Shown: positions 13,127 to 23,799, counted from the first letter of the stretch. The stretch: 64,000 nt of DNA from Ciborinia camelliae (GCA_025890175.1 JANPYM010000019.1:248001-312000); one strand, 5' to 3'. Numbers and translations: made by a program. The notes: generated by a model from the letters alone, not told the origin.

Positions 13127-13360
13127 TTACGTAACTACCACTCCCCAAGCCAGTTTCACCAACATACCCGGTACAGTCCCCCTCTCTGCAATCTCAATCT
13201 CCTTAACCTCACAAGCCCCCCTCGCCCAATTATGTCTCAATTTATACTGTCCATCCAAATCCACAGTACTCGGGAGTGTATGGGCTTGCATAAATGCGCA
13301 ACGCTGCTCCATTCTCCTGGGTTTCTTGAAATTGTAGAGGTTATGGGGATCGTGAGACAT
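13127..13360 (-). CDS. Possible 5' exon of an unidentified gene
   Basis: Starting at an ATG at 13360 the frame runs 77 codons with even composition. It meets a good fungal splice donor, GTATGT, after the codons for ERGTVPG (near 13171). Any next exon would lie around or beyond the 9-bp microsatellite at 12810-13027, which may have disrupted the gene. I do not recognise a family. Confidence 0.25.
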   Translation of the reverse strand: MSHDPHNLYNFKKPRRMEQRCAFMQAHTLPSTVDLDGQYKLRHNWARGACEVKEIEIAERGTVPGMLVKLAWGVVVT

Positions 13361-13790
13361 TTTTGTATGTAGGATTTATATTTATTACTATTGTGTTGGT
13401 ATTTTCATTATTTGAGACATTAACTGCTATTCTGTGTACGAGCAGTGCGACTGAGGCAGTCGAGAGTTGGCATAAGAATAGCCACTCTACTGGTTGGTAC
13501 TTTCTTGGGTCTGTATAGAAGACGTTCAAGGACTGGGACGATAAATGCTGCAGTTGATTACATTACCCATTAATATGAATAGCTATTCGTTATATTCGTT
13601 ACATTTAATATATCCATTTATAATATCCTACATAATTTTCCATAAACTTTTTATTCTCTATCATTCGTTTAAAATTAATATCAAATCAATAAATCAAATA
13701 TATACCCAAACAAGCCTACCGCAAAAGAGAGGGTGTCGAAAAAGGTTATAAATAAGCTATTAATAGTACCATAAAAACCTACTTATAATT

Positions 13791-13860
13791 AAGGTTCGTA
13801 GGTTCGTAGGTTCGTAGATTCGTAGGTTCGTAGATTCGTAGGTTCGTAGGTTCGTAAGTG
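13791..13860. repeat. 8-bp tandem repeat (TTCGTAGG)n
   Basis: Eight or more copies of TTCGTAGG/TTCGTAGA head to tail. The following 13858-13900 is more G+C-rich and unidentified. Confidence 0.85.
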
Positions 13861-14084
13861 GGGTATAGACCTCGCTGTCGCTACCCCTGTCAACCATCCA
13901 ATTAAATCACTTAATTATGAAAACTTCAACAACTTCTTCAAAATTGCTTATTTCGGATCGGGCTTATCAATTTTCCGATCAAAACCTACTACTTTATATA
14001 TATATATTATAAATTTGAAGGATTTCGAGCTGGAAAACCAACGGAAAAGCACAGTTCAACATATATCTAATCAATTGCTACTAT

Positions 14085-14165
14085 ATCATCTACCATCTAC
14101 CATCTACCATCTACCATCTATCATCTACCATCTATCATGGTAGTCTATCATGGTAGTCTATAGAC
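14085..14165. repeat. CATCTAC tandem repeat and short inverted repeat
   Basis: Repeated CATCTAC/CATCTAT units, followed by a duplicated TCATGGTAGTCTA near 14135-14162. Confidence 0.75.
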
Positions 14166-15590
14166 TATAACGTTTCTTATTTTTGGTCTAGCTTTCTGTA
14201 ATAGGAAATCTTCCACATTAGGAAATGGAAGCGAGATTCCTCATACAAAATTTTATACCGAAGTTTATCCACACGGAACCTACATTACTCCGTGTTATTG
14301 AAAGACCGAAAGCTGTTTCCAGAACCGGTGAATGGTTCTAAATCTATAAAATAAATCTACCACTTCTAATCGATCTATTCTATTTTTCCAAATTAATTAT
14401 TTTCATTTACTCCTACCTTTCATGGGATCTCAAAAAGGGGGGGTGCGATTTATTTCGTACATCGCGTGAGCCTCCCGCTCTCTCGGCTCTGCGCTCCCAT
14501 TCTTACATCCAGACATTTTTGTGTTTAGTCAAAATTGTTGATCTGGATAGAAGAGACTTTCGTGGGATGAGTAGTTCCGACTGGAACGCCGACATCTATG
14601 AATGGAAGTGGAGAGACACCAAAAGTTTGTATGATCGAGTAACCATTCTTTTAATCCTTTCCGGAATAATTCGAGCTTAGGATCTTCTCCAGATTTCTGA
14701 GGAGAGTAGAATGGAGCTCTACCTTGTAAAACATTGAGACGGCTGCACAAATGGTCATCAATTTTCGACTCACCCAGTGGCCGTGCCCACGATTGTATGG
14801 AAACAAAGAAGGGGCTTGGCATTTTCTTGGGCCATTGAAGCCATTTGGTTGCCTTTTGATTTTCCAGAACCAACGGCAGCAATGCAACTCCATACCGGGA
14901 ATAACAGTCTAGTCTTCTCTACAATCACGACTACTACTACTACTTTCATCCAGACATTGGCGACTCGAGAAAGTCTTTGAAATCGAAAGGAATATCCGAC
15001 ACTTCTCTCATTTATGTATTTGAAACCCAACATCTCACAAGAAAAAACTAGGATTCGGCCATGGGGTTTTACGATTTCATGGCGAACGCTCTGAAGACGG
15101 AGAATTCATCTGTAACTTGTAACTTGGAACTTGTAACTTGTCTGTTAGAGAAGACTGCTTAGGGTTACTCAATTAATTGAAATACAAAATCGTTTGAATG
15201 ATCAAAATTCGACCCGCGTAGGTTGATCACAGTGATGGTTACACCAATGTATGATTAAAGTGTGCATGTGATCTGTAGACATGCGGGCGGCACATTCTGA
15301 ATAGCTTCAATTCTAATGATTAGTCATCAGGATTTGCCTAGATTCATTTGTTGAATTCTACATCCGCTTCAACTTTTTCGGTCGCACAAACTCCTATTTA
15401 ATTAAATCGACGGATATATAATTAAATGGGATGAAACGGGTTTATCGAGGCAAAATCTTTTCAAAATCGGATGGGTATTGGAAGTACAGCGGACCTAAAT
15501 ACCCCCTAAGGTAATTACAGTGTATTTGTCAGCCTAATTCACTGGTTTCCATGGAAATCACCTCACTTTACTTTGTTTCTCTATACAACT
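14166..15590. other. No recognisable gene
   Basis: Overlapping minus-strand frames of 80-117 codons at 14529-15033 show no family motif. Short TTGTAACTTG repeats occur near 15112-15140. Confidence 0.35.
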
Positions 15591-15617
15591 CTTCTTTCAC
15601 TTCAAATCAACCCTTCA

Positions 15618-15670
15618 ACCCTTCAATCCTTCAAACCCTTCAACCCTTCAACCCTTCAACCCTTTCACTA
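15618..15670 (+). promoter_or_regulatory. Pyrimidine-rich CCCTTCAA repeats upstream of the 15755 gene
   Basis: Six or seven copies of CCCTTCAA/ACCCTTCAA lie 85-140 bases before the start codon. C/T-rich tracts of this kind are common in core promoters and 5' leaders of filamentous fungi. The promoter role is inference. Confidence 0.5.
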
Positions 15671-15754
15671 CAAATCTTCTTCCGCTTAACCAGTTGATCA
15701 AAGATATTTCCTTGTACTAAAAACAACAGAAAAAACCTTCACGGATGATTCAAT

Positions 15755-16643
15755 ATGTCTTCAGAGTATTATTATCCAGTCGAACCAAATTTCGGGGTGG
15801 AAAGTGAAGCATATGCCAATTTCCGTGCCAATATCCAGTATGAACGATTGAGTTGCGATTTACCATTAACTGCTTATCCCCAGCGGATGCACGATTCAAT
15901 TGAAGGTATGCTTTTATCACCACAATTGGAAATTAATATAAACTTACAACTTCTTAGCAACACGAAGCTTTATGGCAGTGCTATGCGAAAACCTCAACAC
16001 CTCCGACTCTTGGGCATCAGCTGGGTTTGTTATTATACAGCCTCAACCAAAATCCAACAACTATCAACGACGTGCGAAAGAGTGTTCTGAATTTATACGA
16101 AGTCTTGAAAAAGCAGATGATTCATTACAAGTCATTGCAGAACGTCAGTTATCACTCACCTTATATATACAAGCCAAAGCTAATATTTGAGGCTCAGAGG
16201 ATCAAACTTGGTACAATTCTTTGCCATCCAACAATTCCAAACTTCAAGCATCCCTCATCGAAGATTTTGAGGCCTTTTGCCAGGCGCTGAAAGTCATGCG
16301 AGAAACGGCATACCGTAGTAATCTACCTTGGCTCGCTGTCTGTTTCTTTCCTGCATACATTCAGCGAAATTGCGTACCGTTGTATTACAAGCTTCGCAAG
16401 ACGGTCGACAAATTCTCTGTTGTCGGGAATGTAGAGATCTCTACAGAGGAGAAGGATCTCTGGGATATTATCATGACTAAAGTCAAACATCTGGGGCAAG
16501 TCATGCAAGAGTACGATCCTGATCTTCAAGGCTTTGTCCCCGATGCGATAAATCCAGAGCTTCAGCTGGAACCGGATAACTCTCCAAACTTTGAGCAAAA
16601 TCAATATTCAAACGACTTCGATTTGTACGATGATGAAGTTTGA
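15755..16643 (+). CDS. Intact three-exon gene, 260-residue protein of unknown function
   Basis: Joining exons 15755-15905, 15958-16143 and 16198-16643 gives one open frame of 260 codons. Intron 1 (52 bases) has GTATGC..TTAG and intron 2 (54 bases) has GTCAGT, a CTAAT branch-like site and CTCAG. All frames match across the junctions, strong evidence for a real gene. The start is the first ATG (AATATGTCTTCA). The protein is soluble and mostly helical by composition, with no signal peptide or membrane segment. Its middle contains LVMRETAYRSN-like and LWDIIMTKVKHLGQVM helices and the end is acidic (DFDLYDDEV). I recognise no domain. It is the best-supported cellular gene in the window. Confidence 0.8.
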
Positions 16644-16649
16644 GATTTT

Positions 16650-17190
16650 AATGTTAGGGTTGTTGAAGATCATGATTTCCGTGAGGGACTGATGGCTTAG
16701 GTGGGGACAGTTGGGGAAAGGAGGGACGTAGGGAAAGTCTGGATGGATAAGACAATTTTCGTAACGGTTTGATTTGCTCAAGATGGAGCTAAACTTGCGA
16801 GGCATTTTGCTGGTCTTTCTTCGATCCTATCAGTTAAGAGTAATCAAATGTGCGTTTTACTTATTCGTTCTGTATTCTATTTCGCACTGCTTTGGGGTCA
16901 ATGGATAATCATGACCGTGAAGTAAATTGATTGGTGAAATCGTTACCTCGTAATGAAGCGGAGTACTTGTTAGAGTTTAGTGGCTCTTTCAATTAGAGTA
17001 TCGTATTAATTGGTTTCGAAGCTATTATCCTATTAGAGGGATTTAACAAAATTTCCACGCTAGCTAACTCTAACGCCATACGCTAATTTAGTGCAGCCCC
17101 GCGCAGTAAGCTACCACCAATTTAGTATGGTACGATGCTGATTAATGCTTCAACTCATTATCAAAATTCGCATTCGGCAAGTGCCGTATT
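16650..17190. other. No recognisable gene
   Basis: Downstream region of the 15755 gene followed by A+T-leaning sequence; no terminator, RNA gene or transposon end that I can name. Confidence 0.35.
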
Positions 17191-17195
17191 TTTAA

Positions 17196-17483
17196 TTGAT
17201 GCCCAAAATGGTAGATTTTGAGGATATACTCTTTTTAGCGATCGCACATGCTACTACCATAGCTACCAGTAATCCCAATTATAGATACCGGCAACGTCTC
17301 CTTTATCAATATCAACGCAATGCCCTCAATTTAGAGCTAGTGCCACCAGGAAATGCCTCTAAACTCTTTCGATTCCAAATACCAGAGCTATTGCGATTAG
17401 CACCTTTACTTCAACTTCATCTTATCACCTATAGAGAGAGGGTCACTACTGATCCTACTACCGCTCTCGCAGTAGTATTGTAG
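17196..17483 (+). pseudogene. PIF/Harbinger-like transposase N-terminal fragment
   Basis: The 95-codon frame has the order expected at the start of fungal Harbinger-type (DDE_Tnp_4) transposases: a Tyr/Arg/Gln-rich stretch, then FRFQIPELLRLAPLLQL, then TDPTTALAVVL ('F....EL..LA..L.L......TALAV.L'). It stops at 17481-17483 right after VVL, where the family normally continues with an RL..P segment and the catalytic DDE domain. So only the N-terminal region survives. The assignment relies on this pattern only. Confidence 0.45.
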
Positions 17484-17499
17484 CAAGTTGCAGGTCACA

Positions 17500-19150
17500 T
17501 GCGACGTATATGCAAGGGTATATGTGTGGCGCAGAAAGTGTAGGCTAGGTTCTAGATTATAATTAATTAATTAATAAAAAATAAACGTATTTTATTATAT
17601 ATATATATATATATATACGAGCTTTAAGTACGGCCCTTTATAACCTACCTCGCAGCTCATCTTGCCGGAGGCTTATTAGACATTCAATTTAATAAGAATG
17701 AAGCTATTCCTAAGAGAAGGAGGGGGGGGCAAGTAGTACGGCGACTGCGATCGGGGAAGGGGGAATGGGGGGGAAGGGGGGAGAGGCAAGTAGTACGTAC
17801 GGCCGCCCCTCTCGCTTCTGGCTTGAGGGACTGATGCGTCGCAATCAAAAAAAGAGTTTTTTTTCTTTCTCTTTTTCTCCCTTTTTTCTCTCTCTCTGTT
17901 GGTTCGGTTACTCGATGGAAGTCACTATTGATCAATAGTAGTATGGTATAAAATTGTATTGTTAAAGCATACTGGTATCGCGACACTCTCCCTTTTCCTT
18001 TTTTTTCTCCCTCTCCCTCTCCCTCTCCCTCTCCCTCTCTCCCCTTCCCCTTCTCTCTTCTTTCCTTTTATATATATATTCTATATTTTATTATATCAAT
18101 TGAAATTTTATACATATATTATTATAATTATTCCAAATATTTTTAGTAATATAAAATATAATATGTATTATTATATAAACCTATATATAGATTATAGGAA
18201 ATACTAACGCAAACACTAACGAAGATTAAATCCTTCTTTGTTAATTAAAGGCTTTTATTTTTCTTTAGTATAAGTTTTCTACCTCCATGTGGTTTTTCTT
18301 ATACTGTAATGCAAATGCAAAGGAAATTCTTACTATATCCATTTCCTATGATTTCAAAATGATATTGTGATTAGACTAAGTGTGGTTTTTTACAGGAGGT
18401 GAATAACCTCTGAACCTACGAACCTAAAAGGAAGAGGAGGAGGAAAGGTGGAATTAGTGAGGGGATAGAATCACCCTAGTACTCTGGGTAAATGAGATAC
18501 GAGATGGAGTTTTTTGGGGTGTGTATTCCTGCCAATTAGTTGGAAGGATGGATGGAGGTGGCTGAAGGATGGAAATGGATGATGTCCCCCTCAATTCCAC
18601 CGAGAAGAGTTGCACAGTTACATAGCTAGGTCACGGGAACGATATTGCTATGTAGGAGGAGATTGGCATTTGTTGGAGAATATATGTTACATAGATTGAA
18701 TCTAGAAGTCAAATGTTATCCCATCCTCCTCGATAACAGTTGCCACCCTCATTATGGAATCTTCCACCTCCACCTTCACCACCCAGTTCGCTTCATCATG
18801 CACCGAAAACAAAGGATGATTCCATGAAGACATGAAGGTATTCCACCATTGCAAAAGATAAACGTAAGCCCGAAATTTCTGAAGTGCACCAAAAATGTTG
18901 TATGCCAGAATAATAATGGTATGAAATATTTCTGTGAGTCAGGGCGTAGAAAGGTATCTGCTGCACACAGTCCCTAAATAGGCTCACAGGCATTGGATTT
19001 CAGGAATTGCAGCTACGAACTTCAACTCCACAATCTATCAAGCGCCGTTTTCCACAATCTTTTACATGCTCTGTTATAGACTTGTAGACTGCGCAACAGG
19101 GCCCCGCAGGACAGATATTAAAGCTAACGGGTTATTTGCAAATAACCCAT
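17500..19150. other. Low-complexity and unassigned DNA
   Basis: Contains an (AT)n run near 17597-17617, G-rich tracts near 17718-17780, a CTCCCT repeat at 18000-18050 and A+T-rich DNA at 18070-18200. No gene is recognised. Confidence 0.5.
17725..17830. repeat. Short dispersed sequence shared with 46157-46205
   Basis: AGTAGTACGGCGACTGCGATC (17731-17751 area) and GCCCCTCTCGCTTCTGGCTTG (17804-17825 area) reappear adjacent to each other near 46160-46205. At this copy they are separated by a G-rich insertion. No coding content; the element type is unknown. Confidence 0.6.
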
Positions 19151-19156
19151 ATGTAA

Positions 19157-19321
19157 TGTTGAAAAAAGGTAGATCACGTGAAGGTGCAAGTTGTGTGATG
19201 TATTTGATATTACTATAGAACTAAGATTGAACCTTGTATGCTATTTAAGCTTAAGATAGGGCGCTAGACTGTATTAGGCCTACGGTCCGTACGGCTCATA
19301 CGGCCCTGGCTATTCTCAACA
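19157..19321 (+). mobile_element. Solo-LTR-like element, family A (TGTTGA..TCAACA)
   Basis: A 165-bp sequence with inverted TGTTGA...TCAACA ends, the TG..CA form of LTRs, and an internal GATCACGTGA motif. It is also present in reverse orientation at 45893-46070 with high similarity. Flanking 5-mers (TGTAA, ATTAT) do not match, so a target duplication is not demonstrated. Confidence 0.6.
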
Positions 19322-19364
19322 ATTATATATAAACTATTTTTTAAATAATATAAACAACGTAAAC

Positions 19365-19527
19365 TGTTGGTATCACTCTTGTGGTATTGTAAAATATATG
19401 TGAAGTATGATGTGATTGTATTAGGTTCTAGGTGGGTGCTACGAAGAGGGCTTATATGCCCGTAGATCGTACTAGTGAGTCTAGCGCGATCACGTACATA
19501 CTAGGCCTATTCACTAGGATCGCGACA
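19365..19527 (-). mobile_element. LTR-like element, family B, copy 1
   Basis: In minus orientation it begins TGTCGCGATC and ends ATACCAACA (TG..CA). It contains GGGCATATAAGCCC, a TATA box inside a hairpin. About 140 bases are nearly identical to 20647-20790 in the same orientation. No matching target duplication is seen. Confidence 0.55.
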
Positions 19528-19799
19528 CTGGCAACTTCCCTAAAAGCTAGATACATATGAAGAAGAACTCCTGCCCTGATATATCCTGTATACCCTGCAT
19601 GCCCATTCCTGCCATGCCTATTCCTGCCTTCCATCAACTACTGGCTTTACTGCGTGATGATGCGATGGGAATCGAATCGTATGCTATATCGTACCGTACG
19701 ACACTAGGCGAGTGTCTCACGCAATGATTGGCTACCAGTTCCCCCACTACTACATCAGAGTAGCAAGGAAGAGGAATATCGATTCCTCAATATAATGAT

Positions 19800-20470
19800 C
19801 TGGGCGAACTTGAATTTGAACTCGAAGTCGAAATAAGGTTTTGAGGCTGAATCGTAAAGTCAAATCGTAGAATCGAAGCGTAGAATCGAAGCGTAGAATC
19901 GTGTGGGGTAGCGCATAGGTGTAGGGATGACGTAAGTGGCGCAAGAGACTGTACAATTTGAAAGAGATGAGGCATAATTTGAAAAGAATGTAGGGAGGGG
20001 TAGGTCGAATTTTGAAAAGTGAAGTGGGGTACGTCGAATTTGGGTGAATCGTATTTTGAGGGAGATGAGGGGTAGGATTCGAATTCATTTTGGAATTGAA
20101 ATTGAGGGAGATGATGGGGTGGGAATTGAAATTGAGGAAGATGGTGGGGTGGGAATTGAAATTGAAGGAGATGATGAGTAGGCCGATTCCGAAAGGCGAA
20201 TCGAAATTGAAGGAGATGATGAGTAGGCCGATTCCGAAAGGTGAATTGAAATTGAAGGAGATGATGAGTAGGCCGATTCCGAAAGGTGAATTGAAATTGA
20301 AGAAGATGATGAGTAAGTCGATTCCGAAAGATGAATTGAAATTGAAGAAGATGATGAGTAAGTCGATTCCGAAAGATGAATCGAAATTGAGGGAGATGAT
20401 GGGGTAGGATTCGAATTCATTTTGTATTTGAAATTGAGGGAGATGATAGAAGGTCGAATTTGAGATAGAT
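19800..20470. repeat. Minisatellite with 45-bp core units
   Basis: The core (about 20155-20395) consists of five to six 45-bp units containing AATTGAAGGAGATGATGAGT and CGATTCCGAAAG. The shoulders are degenerate GAATTTGAGG / AGATGAGGGGTAG motifs. Because 45 is divisible by three, both strands show spurious long frames (Ser/Ile-rich or Lys/Glu/Met-rich). The same motif family fills 63680-64000. Confidence 0.85.
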
Positions 20471-20646
20471 GAGGGGGGTGCAGAAAAAGCTTAATAAAGA
20501 GATCTGCGATTCGAAATAGCTTAGCTAGAGCTGGTGCGTGATGGACCAGGAATTAGGTGGATTGCTGGTTCCCTTGAATTCAACGTCGTAGTAATTTTTT
20601 TGCTGCGTGAACTACAATAGCTCTCACTAGGGAAATCGTTGCGCAA

Positions 20647-20790
20647 CCTCTTGTGGTATTGTAAAATATATGTGAAGTATGATGTGATTGTATTAGGTTC
20701 TAGGTGGGTGCTACGAAGAGGGCTTATATGCCCGTAGATCGTACTAGTGAGCCTAGCGCAATCACGTGCATACTAGGCCTATTCACTAGG
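20647..20790 (-). mobile_element. LTR-like element, family B, copy 2 (abuts the Helitron remnant)
   Basis: About 140 bases nearly identical to 19379-19520, with TATAAGCCC and a CACGTG core. Its upper edge near 20790 is where the Helitron frame ends: the first in-frame stop after the Helitron DWHQP comes from this repeat. It therefore marks the truncation point. Confidence 0.6.
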
Positions 20791-21850
20791 GTTGGTGCCA
20801 ATCACAAACGCCGGTAGGAAACAAACTGGGGAATGCGAGAGCGAATAAAGGATATGAGCGGCCAATTTCATCCAATGGCGTGGATCGTATCACCGGTGCG
20901 GAAACGTGAGGTCGCGCAGATCTTTTTTGCCGCTGATGTTCTTTTTGTTGACTCAATTGTTCCATCAAAAGTGCACCTTGCGTAGAACGCGCGGCATGAT
21001 TTGGAATAAACAATTGAGTAGGAGGTAAAGCATCTTCACCATCGTCAGCGTCAGCATCAACGTCGCCCGAATCATCCATATCAACTGGCCCTCTCTCTGG
21101 ACCACGTTCTGTACCATCATCGTCATCCTCCACTTCCACTTGACAAACCTGATCCTCGACATCTCCATCTTCTGGCAACTGAGAAAGTCGCTCCCGCGAA
21201 ACAGTCACTCTGCGATTTCTTTAAACAATAGAATTCTGCAACAAATACTCTAACCATCTTTCTACCACTATCCGACGTATGGTAAACATCCACTTGAACT
21301 GACGCGAGGCAGATAATCGATTATTTTGGTGAGAGCGTTGTTTCGGAGGTCGAATTAAAATCAAATCCAACTCGTGTGGAAGATTCGGGAGACTGTCAAC
21401 AAATTTAGCCTCATTCAACATGAAAGAGCAAGTATGACCGGTATATTTATATTGATGCCCTCGAATGCGATGCATGCATATGTGTACATGCGCAACAGCA
21501 ATGACCATCTCCTTCATTTGCTCCAATTGGGGCAGATCGTAGGGAGCAAGTCCTGGCATCATATTGTTCTCTTTGCTCATCAAAAAAGATTCGCCAGCTT
21601 TTTGCTTCTTATCCCTCAACCTGCATTTTTTACAGACGCCCATATGAAGATCCCTTTCCATTTCAAACCATTTCTCTTCACGTCTGGAACACATGTCCAT
21701 ATTGCATTGGCTCAAATGAGACTGCCATTGTTTGATATCTGCCCGTCGATGTAATTCAATGGCTCGAGGCTGTTATGGCGGTGGTTGTTGAGAAGGAATG
21801 GGGGGTGACGCTGTTGGATAGGAGTTACACCGCCTCGTTAGAAACTTAGG
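20786..21850 (-). pseudogene. Helitron protein, N-terminal part only
   Basis: One minus-strand frame, broken by TAA codons at 21773-21775 and 21221-21223, reads from a Pro/Gln-rich leader through a Cys-rich stretch (CNMDMC...CKKC). It continues with MPGLAPYDLPQLEQMKEMVIA and RGHQYKYTGHTCSF, the DUF6570-type region found in front of fungal Helitron helicases. An acidic linker (DDDDG, DVDADADDGED) and LFALAFPSLFPTG, the entry to the Helitron_like_N domain, come last. The HUH Rep motif and the Pif1-type helicase are missing. It is cut at about 20790 by an LTR-like repeat and at about 21845 by the virus-like block. Confidence 0.8.
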
Positions 21851-22602
21851 ATTGAGTATATGTACGCATTGGGATCTGTACACAGGACCACATTCACATT
21901 CCTGTTCTTCACCGCATATATCTGCATAGCGGTATATGTACCCTCGCTGGCGAGCATAACGAGGTTGACCCTCTCGTACAACCCCATGTGCATGGACAGC
22001 TTCTTGAACATGATCGCGACCACAGCAGCATGCGTCACTGACGGTGATGAATCTAGGATCATAACGCCCTCTTCATGTCCAGCGCTCTCGACCCTCATCA
22101 GGAACTCCAAGACCGAAATCGAGTCGGACAGACACTCGTTCGTGACCGGGTTGTGCCTCATGGCCTTGTTTAATGCCGTATTTGATGATGTGGACATACC
22201 CAGATCGAACTCCTCGACGAAGCTCGGGATCCTGTCGGTCTCGATGTTGATCCTCTCGTACGCGACGTGTCCCGTCCTGGCGCCGGCTATATGACCACAA
22301 GCCACCGACTTGGACGACATCATGAGGGCCTCCGTGATGACCGCCAGATCCTCGTCAGCAACACCCCCTTGTCCACGGTTCATCTCCTCGATCATGTTCC
22401 ATATCATACCGATCTTTCTGAATGTCGGTAGGTTGTTGCATCTGATGATCGATATGGCCATGATACGTTCGTCGTTCTTCACATATACGCGTTGCTCCAA
22501 CAAGACCTTCCTCTCACAACACAGGTAGCGGCGCACGATCCAGTTGCAGACCTGGTCGATCATGGAGAACACATGGACGTTCAACGACAGGGATACAACC
22601 AA
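21838..22602 (-). CDS. Unidentified 254-residue protein of the viral block
   Basis: An uninterrupted G+C-rich frame. The first Met gives 254 residues; an internal Met at residue 14 (22563) would avoid much of the 59-base overlap with the divergent frame starting at 22544. The protein is mainly helical, with a Cys pair near residue 28 and GVMILDSSPSVTHAAVV about 70 residues before the end. No signal peptide or membrane segment. It stops exactly where the Helitron sequence begins, so its true C terminus may be lost. I do not recognise the family; an unrecognised viral transcription or virion protein is a guess from context. Confidence 0.5.
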   Translation of the reverse strand: MVVSLSLNVHVFSMIDQVCNWIVRRYLCCERKVLLEQRVYVKNDERIMAISIIRCNNLPTFRKIGMIWNMIEEMNRGQGGVADEDLAVITEALMMSSKSVACGHIAGARTGHVAYERINIETDRIPSFVEEFDLGMSTSSNTALNKAMRHNPVTNECLSDSISVLEFLMRVESAGHEEGVMILDSSPSVTHAAVVAIMFKKLSMHMGLYERVNLVMLASEGTYTAMQIYAVKNRNVNVVLCTDPNAYIYSILSF

Positions 22603-23500
22603 GAATCTGAGGGTGAGGCAAACAACGACAGCGGCTGCACATCAGGAGCGTGATCGAAGGACGAGATCGGTTGAGACGGTGTCCATGTTCGCCGGCAGGC
22701 TTATGAGGGAGTATCCGACCATGATCGCAAAGGAGTACCTGTCGGGGCTCATGAGGCAGAGGGGTGTTCCAAGTCTCGACTCATTCACGAGATCTCGAAT
22801 CGGATCATTCAGAGCCGGTCTGGGTCATCGCAGGGATACCGGCGGGGTCGTGCGCAAGCTCATGGTTCTGAGTAGATGGTCTAACCAGTCCACCATGATC
22901 AGTCTCTGGACAACGGAGCCTGTTGTGTCGACTTCGCTCATATACGGCAACTCGATCGACGTTACTGCGGCTAGGGACAACTTCATGCACGAGTTGCAGG
23001 TCATCGATCCCCTGACCATGACGACTCATACGCCGTCGATATCCACCAACCGTATAATGGGGAGGTGGGCCGGGTGGCTGGTCTGGAGGCAAATGGATCT
23101 CGTGGGAGGAGGTAATCCTGCATGCATGAACTGCAACTTGTCGGGGAGCACGCTCTTCTTCGCGGTCCACGATGGCAGCTCGAACGTCATTCACATGATG
23201 CTGACACCCGAGTCCATCCACATGCTCACATCATACTCAAGGGCAGTTTGTGCTCGCCTGGGGACTACCTCGTCAGTCGCGACGGGTGCGTCCACGAAGC
23301 TGAAGTTCCAGCCTGGACTAGTGATAGGCACCGCAACATCCCTGACGTTGTACGGCAATGGGTCCATGCAGTTGTGCGGATCACCTAATGACATAGAGGG
23401 TGTGTGCCAGTCGATGTTGGAGACGGTCAGGGTTACGATGGACTCGGAGATGGTCCAGTTCGTGGAGACTATGAGAAGGGCCGACGTAAGCGTGTTGTGA
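22544..23500 (+). CDS. Possible TBP-like protein of the viral block
   Basis: Open frame of 318 codons. A later Met at codon 48 (22685) is the more likely start because the first part overlaps the divergent frame. Residues about 253-296 read FQPGLVIGTATSLTLYGNGS then MQLCGSPNDIEGVCQSML. The order 'PGLVI....TSL.L..NG...L.G....DI......L' fits one half of the TATA-binding protein saddle. A C-x2-C pair lies near residue 192 (NPACMNC). Viral TBP-like factors direct promoter recognition by the viral RNA polymerase. The call is inference from one repeat, and the upstream 200 residues are unassigned. Confidence 0.4.
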   Translation: MQTWSIMENTWTFNDRDTTKNLRVRQTTTAAAHQERDRRTRSVETVSMFAGRLMREYPTMIAKEYLSGLMRQRGVPSLDSFTRSRIGSFRAGLGHRRDTGGVVRKLMVLSRWSNQSTMISLWTTEPVVSTSLIYGNSIDVTAARDNFMHELQVIDPLTMTTHTPSISTNRIMGRWAGWLVWRQMDLVGGGNPACMNCNLSGSTLFFAVHDGSSNVIHMMLTPESIHMLTSYSRAVCARLGTTSSVATGASTKLKFQPGLVIGTATSLTLYGNGSMQLCGSPNDIEGVCQSMLETVRVTMDSEMVQFVETMRRADVSVL

Positions 23501-23535
23501 CGGCTGGGGCTCAGCTAGCTACGACAACAACAGGA

Positions 23536-23799
23536 ATGCAACCTACATCGCCGATCATGTGCTTCTACAGGACCAACATCTGCAGCGTGTGTGAGGACAT
23601 GATATCGACCAAGATCTAGCTCTGCAACAAGGCCCCACCGGGAGCTGTGTGCCTCGACAAGGACAAGGTCACCGGGCGGGATATTTCCCTCATCATGGGC
23701 ATGGACACGAATGGCCGCCCGGTCATGGAGATATCCACGATCATGAGGGTGGTCGAGGTCACGAATATCTGTGTATCATGTGCACCATCCAGATTTTGA
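23536..23799 (+). pseudogene. Small Cys-rich (zinc-ribbon-like) ORF with an amber codon
   Basis: In the frame starting with ATG at 23536 the protein has CSVC near the start, LCNKAPPGAVC in the middle and CVSCAP at the end, about 87 residues. It is interrupted by TAG at 23617-23619. Spaced C-x2-C pairs suggest a zinc ribbon of the kind found in small polymerase subunits and viral transcription factors, but I cannot assign one. It begins 36 bases after the stop of the TBP-like frame on the same strand. Confidence 0.4.

Noticed and set aside
19152..19326. Target duplication for the family A LTR
   Set aside because: Flanking 5-mers TGTAA and ATTAT differ, and the second copy has only AAATA/AATTA, so I do not claim it.
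20085..20420. Long frames on both strands with Ser-Ile or Lys-Met-Glu repeats
   Set aside because: They arise because the 45-bp minisatellite unit is a multiple of three; both strands are open for the same reason.
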